The notes beneath the pieces are model-generated. The model was not told where the DNA came from. It made no database searches and saw only the letters and a program-made list of their open reading frames with translations. Shown here piece by piece: positions 1 to 5,524 of a stretch of 10,795 nt of DNA. The translations under genes were made by a program, and so were the position numbers. The DNA is taken from assembly GCA_035310125.1 (NCBI GenBank), contig DATGEP010000354.1:1-10795 (forward strand), written 5' to 3'. Within the stretch, counting starts at the first letter, position 1, and every line of letters begins with the position of its first letter. Origin of the DNA: DATGEP01 sp035310125 (GTDB lineage: Bacteria; Chloroflexota; Ktedonobacteria; Ktedonobacterales; JADMIN01).

Positions 1-117
1 TAGATCCTCCACCTGACGGCGTAGCTCGCGGTTTTCCTCTTCCAGTGCGGCGACCCGCTGTAGCTGCTGCTCCGCCCACCGCACCATGCGTGCGTATTCG
101 TGATCGCTGATTTCCAT
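1..117 (-). CDS. coiled-coil protein, N-terminal part (truncated by window edge)
   Basis: Only the first 39 codons are visible, reading leftwards from an ATG at 117-115 and still open at base 1. A purine-rich GGGGGCGGAG stretch lies directly upstream of the ATG and can act as a ribosome binding site, although the spacing is short. The peptide starts MEISDHEYARMVRWAEQ and continues with regularly spaced Leu/Val and Glu/Arg residues (LQRVAALEEENRELRRQVE). This is a typical parallel coiled-coil or leucine-zipper pattern. Function cannot be assigned from this fragment. Short proteins that open this way in bacteria are often small coiled-coil regulators or DUF proteins, but that is a guess. The gene is divergent from the 322/421 genes, with about 200 bp between them for promoters. 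Confidence 0.6.
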   Translation of the reverse strand, partial: MEISDHEYARMVRWAEQQLQRVAALEEENRELRRQVEDL

Positions 118-304
118 GGCTCCGCCCCCGTTCGCCCGCTCTCGCCCACATCATCCCATTTCGTCGCACCGCGTGGGACAAGCGTAACATAATGGAATGC
201 GCAGAGCGGCTACTTGTAGGAGAGGAGTACTGTGCCCAAGGAATGATGAGGGCATCGCTATCGTCGCTGTGCAGATGTTGCTACACCTCATTCTCGGCTC
301 GCGC

Positions 305-324
305 AAAGAGTATGAAAGAGTATG
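305..324. repeat. perfect tandem duplication of a 10-mer
   Basis: AAAGAGTATG occurs twice without a gap (305-314 and 315-324). Each copy supplies an ATG (312 and 322) in a different reading frame and an AAAGAG that could serve as a weak Shine-Dalgarno. The frame opened at 312 closes after 16 codons. The frame opened at 322 runs 31 codons and ends three bases before the start of the SnoaL-like gene. It may be a slippage event near a translation start or chance. Confidence 0.8.
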
Positions 325-417
325 ATAGACAAGCGCCAGGATCTCTATCGCCAAATCTGTGAAGAGCTGTGGAGTCCGGCTCGCTTCGAACTGGATTCGC
401 ACGAATTGGAGGGGTAA
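322..417 (+). CDS. possible 31-aa peptide upstream of the SnoaL-like gene
   Basis: This short reading frame starts at ATG 322 and ends at TAA 415-417, three bases before the ATG of the next gene. The next gene's ribosome binding site (GGAGGGG, 408-414) lies inside it, so translation of the two could be coupled. The peptide contains RQDLYRQICEELWSPARFEL, which resembles the first helix of SnoaL/ester-cyclase proteins (pattern LVRRFYEEVWN..). It could therefore be the left-over N-terminus of a lost NTF2-fold paralogue, a leader peptide, or a chance frame. Its own upstream signal (AAAGAG, 315-320) is weak. No start-to-stop evidence beyond this supports expression. Confidence 0.3.
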   Translation: MIDKRQDLYRQICEELWSPARFELDSHELEG

Positions 418-420
418 ACG

Positions 421-897
421 ATGAGCTCGCATCCAGATGAATCAGCAGCAGTGGGCGCTACTGAAGAAGCGCCAATCGCCGCGCTCTATCAGCGGCTCCT
501 CGATAGCTGGAACAGGCGCGATGCGGCTGCGTACGCCGCGCTCTTCGACGAAGAGGGCCATGTCATCGGCTTCGATGGCAGCCCGATGACTGGAGGCGTG
601 GAGATTGAAGCGAGCCTGCGCCAGATATTTGCCGACCATGTGACCGCCGCGTATATCGGCAAAATTAGAGGTGTGCGTTTTCTCAGCGCCGACGTTGCCA
701 TTCTGCGCGCGGTCGCCGGGATGGTGCCGCCAGGGGCATCGGACATCAATCCGGCGGTGAATGCGCTCCAGACGCTGGTGGCCACGCGGCGCGACGGCCA
801 GTGGCGCATTGTCCTGTTTCAGAATACGCCCGCACAGTTTCACGGCAGACCGGAAGTCGCAGCGGCGCTCACCGAGGAGCTGCGAGCGTTGTTGTAG
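421..897 (+). CDS. SnoaL-like / DUF4440 (SgcJ/EcaC type) NTF2-fold protein
   Basis: A 158-residue protein starts at ATG 421 behind a strong GGAGGGG (408-414, 6-base spacer). After about 18 linker residues, an N-terminal helix leads into SWNRRDAAAYAALFDEEG and then HVIGFDGSPMTG. This is the signature opening of the SnoaL_3/DUF4440 and SgcJ/EcaC family, a cone-shaped alpha+beta barrel that binds small hydrophobic ligands. The C-terminal strands (NALQTLVATRRDGQWRIVLFQNTPAQFHGRP) also match the family, in which a W-x-I/V-x-x-F-Q-N-T strand is typical. Length is normal for a single domain. Family members range from polyketide cyclases to uncharacterised oxidoreductase-like proteins, so no substrate can be named. 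The gene converges on the FAD oxidoreductase, with 205 bp between the stop codons. Confidence 0.85.
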   Translation: MSSHPDESAAVGATEEAPIAALYQRLLDSWNRRDAAAYAALFDEEGHVIGFDGSPMTGGVEIEASLRQIFADHVTAAYIGKIRGVRFLSADVAILRAVAGMVPPGASDINPAVNALQTLVATRRDGQWRIVLFQNTPAQFHGRPEVAAALTEELRALL

Positions 898-904
898 CTC
901 ATAA

Positions 905-1048
905 ATCCAACGCGGAGATGCCCCTGAACATGAGCCATCCACGCATCACGCCAGGCAACCGCTGTATCGAGTCTATCGGAGGCAGCAGGGCGTTCTCGAC
1001 GCGATTACCACATATGAGCGGCAACATCACATCGAGCGCAGCGCATAG
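905..1048 (+). pseudogene. possible decayed reading frame between convergent genes
   Basis: The 205-bp gap between the two convergent stops contains a frame open from 905 to a TAG at 1046-1048. It has no ATG/GTG start in a usable place. Its translation includes LYRVYRRQQGVLDAITTYER followed by QHHIERSA. This has a protein-like mix of aromatic, charged and aliphatic residues, unlike the Arg/Ser/Ala-rich shadow frames elsewhere. After a +1 shift the next frame reads IVFGYRRGSVRQENDEALSL up to about 1110. This could be the remains of a small gene with a frameshift. No family was recognised, and chance remains possible. No clear rho-independent terminator is visible in the gap. Confidence 0.2.
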
Positions 1049-1102
1049 TATTCGGCTATCGTCGTGGCAGCGTGCGACAGGAGAACGACGAGGCTCTTTC
1101 GC

Positions 1103-2440
1103 TCACAACACCTGCGTCTCGCGCGCCGAGTGCGCGAAGTCCCGCGCGGGATGGAAGGTGGCGAGGGCGATGGAGCGCTGCGCGAAAGGGTCAGGTAGCG
1201 CCACGCGACCGTCGCGCGCGTCGCCGGCCAGCAGCGCCTCCACCAGCACGGCGGTGATGGGCGCGTGCATGATGCCGTGACCGGAGAAGCCCGCCGCGTG
1301 AACGAGATTCGCCTGCTGCGTATCGAAGCCGATCAGCGGGTTGTGGTCGGGTGTGACGCCATAGTAGCCGCAGGTGGTGGCCGCCAGCCCGCCCGCGTTC
1401 GCCAGCGCCGGAGCGAACTCCTCCAATTGGGCCAGCGCGGCGTACCCATAGTTTTCGACACCGCGCTCGTGGCTGAATGCCGGCTCGACACGGTCCTGGT
1501 CCGCGTCGGAGAACGCGGGCTCGGGAGGCGCGTCGTGCGCCCAGGCGAGCAGCAGGTGCGGACCGTCGGGACGCGAGAGCATGCCCCGCCCAGCGCCCAT
1601 GCCATAGATCGTCATCGGCAGCCGGTCCCAGGTCTCCATTGACATGACGGGCCGCGTCACGTGCAGGCAGTAGAGGTAGCGCTTGGTCGGCGCGATGGGC
1701 AGCGGCATCCCACCGATGCACCGGCTCACGCGCGGCGCCCAGGCGTTGGTCGCATTTACGAACCAGTCAGCCTCGATAATGCCGCGTGTCGTCTCGACGT
1801 TCCTGATGCGCCCACCGCGCAGCGTCGCACCAGTCACCTCCGTGTGCAGTAACACCTCAACGCCCAGCTCGCGGGCGCGGCGCACGCCCTCGCCGTAAAT
1901 GACATGTGGGTGCAGGAAGCCGTCGCTGGGGCACCACGTCGCGCCGATCAGCCGCTCCGGCGCAATCCACGGCCAGCGCCGCGCGACCTCCGCCGGCTCC
2001 AGAAGCTCGACAGGCAGGCCGATGCGCTGGTGCATCGCGAAGTAGCCAAGCGCGCGCTGCCAGACATCCGCCGCGCTCGTACGGATGGCGGGCTGCCACG
2101 GCGGCGCGGCGAGTTCGGGGTCTTCATAGAGGAACAGATAGCCATTCTGACGGATGGCGGGCTGCCGCTGGTCCGGTGGGGTCTGGAGTAGCTCATGGAT
2201 GTGGGTGTACCACCACTCGGAGTACATCATGCCAAGCGCCGTTTCTTCCACGCCGAACTGCGCCCGGATGCCCGCGTTGGAGCGGCTGGAGGAGCCGTTG
2301 CCGATGGCGGCCTTTTCCACCAGCGTGACATGGAAGCCGCGCGCGGCCAGCCGCACCGCGATCAGGGCGCCGCTGGCCCCGCCGCCGATGACGACGACGC
2401 GATCCGAGGGAATTCCCGTGCGCTGGCTGTCTGTGTCCAC
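1103..2440 (-). CDS. DAO-family FAD-dependent oxidoreductase (sarcosine oxidase beta / glycine oxidase-like)
   Basis: This is a D-amino-acid-oxidase-type flavoprotein expected to oxidise a secondary or primary amine (sarcosine, dimethylglycine, proline or D-amino-acid type) in the cytoplasm. Numbering from the longest possible start (GTG at 2482), the N-terminus has the Rossmann dinucleotide-binding strand RVVVIGGGASG (about 28-38) and the acidic end of strand 2 (VTLVEK, about 52-57). The FAD loop GSSSRSNAGIRAQFG follows. The C-terminus has GYYGVTPDHNPLIG (about 372-385) and GFSGHGIMHAP (about 398-408), the usual FAD-closing motifs of this family. I prefer the GTG at 2438-2440 because it has GGAGG (2449-2453) with an 8-base spacer. 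The GTG at 2480-2482 has only AGGA at 9 bases and would add 14 residues. No sarcosine oxidase alpha/gamma genes are adjacent, so it probably acts as a single-subunit enzyme. Confidence 0.88.
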   Translation of the reverse strand: MDTDSQRTGIPSDRVVVIGGGASGALIAVRLAARGFHVTLVEKAAIGNGSSSRSNAGIRAQFGVEETALGMMYSEWWYTHIHELLQTPPDQRQPAIRQNGYLFLYEDPELAAPPWQPAIRTSAADVWQRALGYFAMHQRIGLPVELLEPAEVARRWPWIAPERLIGATWCPSDGFLHPHVIYGEGVRRARELGVEVLLHTEVTGATLRGGRIRNVETTRGIIEADWFVNATNAWAPRVSRCIGGMPLPIAPTKRYLYCLHVTRPVMSMETWDRLPMTIYGMGAGRGMLSRPDGPHLLLAWAHDAPPEPAFSDADQDRVEPAFSHERGVENYGYAALAQLEEFAPALANAGGLAATTCGYYGVTPDHNPLIGFDTQQANLVHAAGFSGHGIMHAPITAVLVEALLAGDARDGRVALPDPFAQRSIALATFHPARDFAHSARETQVL

Positions 2441-2517
2441 CCGTGTCACCTCCGCCGCCCCATCGAGCGCGCCATAGCTCACTCCAGCTCGTCCTGTACG
2501 GTGTTACGCGCCTGGTT

Positions 2518-2536
2518 CAGCCGGTTTCTCCGGCTG
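2518..2536 (-). promoter_or_regulatory. hairpin in the leader of the FAD oxidoreductase gene
   Basis: CAGCCGG and CCGGCTG form a perfect 7-bp stem around a 5-base loop. The hairpin lies 36-80 bases upstream of the candidate start codons of the minus-strand oxidoreductase. A TAGAAT hexamer on the minus strand (2551-2556) could be a -10 element that places the hairpin in the transcribed leader, but I see no convincing -35. There is no T-tract, so it is not an obvious intrinsic terminator. Confidence 0.35.
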
Positions 2537-2748
2537 CCCCATGTGCCGATATTCTAACATCTTGCCGCGAGCCGAGAGCGCAGCACGCATCGCGCCGCGC
2601 GTCCGCCGTAACGGTTCCCCGTGCGGCACATTCGGGCGCATTCGCGAGCATGGTTGGAGATGGCACGGATATTGTGGTTGCCTATCTGTGCGATGGTCGT
2701 GATGCGCGAAGCGGGCGGGGCGCCGTGCCAGGTGGGAGGAGGCGTAGA

Positions 2749-2901
2749 ATGGTGCAGGTAGTCGTCGCGGACGGCGCCGCTCCTGTGCGGGTCCTCGGCA
2801 AGCCATTTGCGCTCGACGATCTGCTCGCCGCCGTTCGACGTGCCGAGCGGCGGCTTGGCGGTTCATTCCCTGACCACGCCGAGGTGGAGCTTTATGGATA
2901 G
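2749..2901 (+). CDS. 50-aa receiver-tail peptide (C-terminal fragment of a response-regulator receiver)
   Basis: The ATG at 2749 has an excellent ribosome binding site (GGGAGGAGG, 2734-2742, 6-base spacer), so the short frame looks translated. The 50 residues read like only the final third of a CheY-type receiver: a hydrophobic strand (VQVVVADGA), then VRVLGKPFALDDLLAAVRRA with the conserved Lys-Pro-Phe of strand 5 and helix 5. The phosphorylatable Asp, the acidic pair and strands 1-3 are absent. The frame stays open further upstream without adding receiver sequence, so a longer start would not restore the domain. Its last 8 bases overlap the start of the next gene, implying coupled translation. 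It may be the stub of a deleted receiver or a genuine micro-protein. Confidence 0.5.
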   Translation: MVQVVVADGAAPVRVLGKPFALDDLLAAVRRAERRLGGSFPDHAEVELYG

Positions 2902-3409
2902 ACATACGGCGCCCTCCAATGCGGAACGTCCCCGCGCGGCGCACGTCTCGCCTCGCCCCAGCGTGCTCATCGCCGAGCACGACACGCGGAGCCTTGACAC
3001 CATGCTCACGGCGCTGGCGGAGGCTGGGTACGCCGTAGAATACGTGAAGGACGGCGCGGACGCGCTGCGGATGCTCAAACGGATGCCGCCGCCGCTGATT
3101 CTGGTGGCGGACGAGGATTTACCGCGATTCGGCGGCTTTCAGCTCGCTGATTTGCTGTCTCTTACCCCCGGCGCAATCGCACGTTACAGCGCGATCGTGC
3201 TCACGAACAGTCTTGGCACGGCTCTATGCCCACCAATGCGCTGCGCACCCAACACTATTTTCCTGGAAGCGTTGGTGCGACCCCTCCGCGCCGCTGAGCT
3301 ATTGATGGCGCTGGATCTCGCCGCTTGCCGGCTCGACGGAGGGATCGCTCCGGATGTGCCAGGCGCATTAAATACTGGCGAGCGCGCTGAGACTCCCTAT
3401 CCCGCGTGA
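2894..3409 (+). CDS. stand-alone receiver-domain protein, degenerate at the conserved Lys
   Basis: A 171-aa protein starts at ATG 2894 (GGTGGAG at 2883-2889), overlapping the previous frame by 8 bases. After about 20 linker residues comes a CheY-like receiver. Strand 1 with acidic residues reads SVLIAEHD (23-30). Helix 1 and strand 2 read LAEAGYAVEYVKDGADALRML. The phospho-acceptor Asp73 sits in LILVADEDLP, four residues before the Pro as in canonical receivers. Thr104 is in IVLTNS. Strand 5 reads LEALVRPLRAAELL, so the usual Lys-Pro is Arg-Pro. The 30-residue tail has no recognisable output domain. It is probably a single-domain regulator or phosphate sink in a two-component network, but the Lys change may reduce or abolish phosphorylation-driven switching. 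No histidine kinase is in the window. Confidence 0.75.
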   Translation: MDRHTAPSNAERPRAAHVSPRPSVLIAEHDTRSLDTMLTALAEAGYAVEYVKDGADALRMLKRMPPPLILVADEDLPRFGGFQLADLLSLTPGAIARYSAIVLTNSLGTALCPPMRCAPNTIFLEALVRPLRAAELLMALDLAACRLDGGIAPDVPGALNTGERAETPYPA

Positions 3410-3689
3410 GATTTCCCCGGTTAATGGACCATCGCGAAGAGAAGCGGACATCTCCACCAGGTGTAGGGAGGCTGCCTGGCGCGCTCATACACAACCTCTG
3501 GTACAGCTCGTGACTGGCGGGGCCACTAGCCCGTCTAAGGGGGCGAGGATATGTCCGCGGGCACGAGGATGTGCCGGCCCAAATTATGCTGACCGAATGC
3601 GCTCCAGCGCGGAAAATGTGATACATGCGTCCTGCTGGATGGGGCGGCCCCCTGTAGCTGCGCCCGGCGGACGCTGAGAGGACTACCCA
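3410..3689. other. 280-bp intergenic region upstream of the glycosyltransferase
   Basis: No convincing gene, RNA or repeat is seen here. Short frames on both strands lack start signals and protein-like composition. A weak hairpin is present at 3560-3575 (GGCAC, 6-base loop, GTGCC). The region presumably carries the promoter for the glycosyltransferase, but no good -35/-10 pair could be picked out. Confidence 0.5.
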
Positions 3690-5396
3690 GTGTTTATGAC
3701 CGACGAGCACGGCTCCGTGCAGCCCACCGGAGCCACCGGGGCGAGCTCAACCAGCGACAGTGGCGCGACGCCCGTCCGGCGGCGCAACGCGCCCCGCGCG
3801 GCGCGGCCCAGCGCCGCGAGCAAGACGCCCGCCAAGACGCCCGCCAGAGCAGCCAGCCCCCGGACCGCCCGCGTCTCCGCCGCCGTGAAAGCCGGAGACT
3901 CCACGGGGACCGCCACACCGCCCGCGCCCCGCCGCCGGAATGCCACGCCGCGCGCAGCAAGCGCCGCCAGCGTCCCCAGCGCCGCGCCGGTCGAGAGCGC
4001 GGCCCCCGAAGCGACACCCAGTCCGGTCGAGGCACCCGCGGCTGTCGAGGCGCCCGCTATTCCCGCGCCGGTCGAGATACGCGCTCCACGCCGGCTTGGT
4101 GGCATCTCGCCGGAGAACACCGTCTTCGTCTCGCTCTCCTTCGAGGGGCCGGACGTCTATTCCACGGCTGGTGGCCTTGGCACGCGCGTCACGGAGCTCA
4201 CCGAATCGCTGGCGGGCCTGGGCTACGATACCCATCTGATCTTCGTCGGCGATCCCAGCAAGCCCCCCGTCGAGCATCTGGTCAATGGCAAGCTGCACCT
4301 CAAGCGCTGGAGCCAGTGGATCAGCAAGTACTACCTCAACGGGGTCTACGACGGTGAGGAGCATAAGCTCTACGACTACAACGAGTCTGTGCCCTACCAC
4401 GTCGTGCAGGAGATTGCCGGGCCGGCCATCGCGCAGGGGAAGATGGTCGTCGTCATTGGCGAGGACTGGCACACCGCCGAGACAATCTGCCGCATCTCGG
4501 ACCTGCTGCACTGGTACAACCTGCGGCACCGCGCCATCCTGATGTGGAACTGCAACAGCCTGATGTCGCTGCACCGTATCAACTGGGGCCGGCTCAACTA
4601 CTGCTCCACCATCACCACGGTCAGCCGCTACATGAAGCACCGGCTCTGGGAGTACAACATCAACCCGCTCGCCATTCCCAATGGCATCCCTAGCCGCTAT
4701 TTAGAGCCAGTGGATGCTCAAGCAACGGGCGAGCTGCGTGATATCCTGCGGCGAGGCGATCCCAACCGCCTGTTCCTCTTCAAGATTGGTCGCTTCGATC
4801 CCGATAAGCGCTGGCTGATGGCTGTCGAAGCCGCCGCCCACCTCAAGTATAGCGGACACCCCATCTCAATGGTCATTCGCGGCGGGATCGAGCCACACGG
4901 CGGCGAAGTACTCAGCCGCGCCCGCCATCTTGGCCTGCATGTCCACGACATCGAAGCGCGCCGGCCCAGCATCGAGGAGTGCCTGCGATTGCTGCGCGAG
5001 GCGCCGGATGCCGATATCTACAACCTGCGCTTCTTCGTGCCCGCCGAGTTTGTGCGTATGTGCTACGCCGCCGCCGACGCGACACTGGCCAACAGCGGCC
5101 ACGAGCCATTTGGACTGGTGGGGCTGGAGGTCATGGCCGCCGAGGGCATCGCGTTCACCGGCTCGACCGGCGAGGACTACGCTGTCTCGTTCGAGAATGC
5201 CGTGGCGCTCGAAACCGACGATCCTGACGAGATCGTCGGCTACCTGCTGCACATGCGCCAGCACCCCGATGAGCAGGCGAAGATTCGCGCGGAGGGCAAG
5301 CGTACCGCTAGCGAGTTCACCTGGGAAGAGGTCATCGAGAACCTCGTGGGCAAGCTCGGCTACCTCGCCCGCAAGCAGAGCATCGTCCTGACATAG
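3690..5396 (+). CDS. glycogen/starch synthase-like glycosyltransferase with long charged N-terminal tail
   Basis: A 568-aa GT-B enzyme probably transfers glucose from an NDP-sugar to an alpha-glucan. Residues 1-135 are a low-complexity tail: basic Arg/Lys/Ala/Pro-rich at about 28-93, with KTPAKTPARAAS-type repeats, then Glu/Pro/Ala-rich at about 100-130. The catalytic part begins at about 143 (TVFVSLSFEGPDVYSTAGGLG). STAGGLG (158-164) corresponds to the KTGGLG nucleotide-sugar loop of glycogen synthases. GEDWHTA lies at 257-263. The C-terminal domain has GRFDPDKRW (367-375) and the EX7E motif, Glu472-PFGLVGL-Glu480. A GTG start at 3690 fits GAGAGG (3676-3681, 8-base spacer) better than the ATG at 3696 (14 bases). 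The GH57 gene follows 128 bp downstream, supporting a glucan role. GT4-type glycosylation of another acceptor is an alternative. Confidence 0.85.
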   Translation: MFMTDEHGSVQPTGATGASSTSDSGATPVRRRNAPRAARPSAASKTPAKTPARAASPRTARVSAAVKAGDSTGTATPPAPRRRNATPRAASAASVPSAAPVESAAPEATPSPVEAPAAVEAPAIPAPVEIRAPRRLGGISPENTVFVSLSFEGPDVYSTAGGLGTRVTELTESLAGLGYDTHLIFVGDPSKPPVEHLVNGKLHLKRWSQWISKYYLNGVYDGEEHKLYDYNESVPYHVVQEIAGPAIAQGKMVVVIGEDWHTAETICRISDLLHWYNLRHRAILMWNCNSLMSLHRINWGRLNYCSTITTVSRYMKHRLWEYNINPLAIPNGIPSRYLEPVDAQATGELRDILRRGDPNRLFLFKIGRFDPDKRWLMAVEAAAHLKYSGHPISMVIRGGIEPHGGEVLSRARHLGLHVHDIEARRPSIEECLRLLREAPDADIYNLRFFVPAEFVRMCYAAADATLANSGHEPFGLVGLEVMAAEGIAFTGSTGEDYAVSFENAVALETDDPDEIVGYLLHMRQHPDEQAKIRAEGKRTASEFTWEEVIENLVGKLGYLARKQSIVLT

Positions 5397-5416
5397 CACC
5401 TTCATAGCGCCTTGCT

Positions 5417-5438
5417 CCCCTCTCCGCACGGAGAGGGG
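5417..5438. repeat. REP-like palindrome (dispersed repeat candidate)
   Basis: CCCCTCTCCG and CGGAGAGGGG form a perfect 10-bp stem with only CA between them, followed by GCCAGGGATGAGG-type sequence to about 5450. The combination of a C/T-rich palindrome and a G-rich GGGRTGAGG tail is a widely scattered intergenic motif in several high-GC bacterial groups, as I recall from general knowledge. It lies between the glycosyltransferase and the GH57 gene. It might attenuate transcription or stabilise mRNA ends, but no U-tract follows the stem, so it is not a standard terminator. Confidence 0.65.
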
Positions 5439-5524
5439 CCAGGGATGAGGTTCCGGCGCGGCCTGGGTTTTGCTGGAAACGTATCGCCAGACCGGCCACC
5501 CACCGGACATAAAGGGCGAACCCA

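Noticed and set aside
801..1280. Plus-strand frame overlapping the ends of the SnoaL-like and FAD genes
   Set aside because: It covers the 3' ends of two real genes, has Ser/Arg-rich shadow composition and no ribosome binding site.
2504..2980. Minus-strand 158-aa frame opposite the receiver pair
   Set aside because: It is Arg-rich shadow sequence without any motif. The opposite strand has strong ribosome binding sites and receiver motifs.
3747..4640. Long minus-strand frame opposite the glycosyltransferase
   Set aside because: It is the shadow of a high-GC gene with strong codon bias. It has Gly/Arg/Ala-rich composition and no recognisable motif or ribosome binding site.
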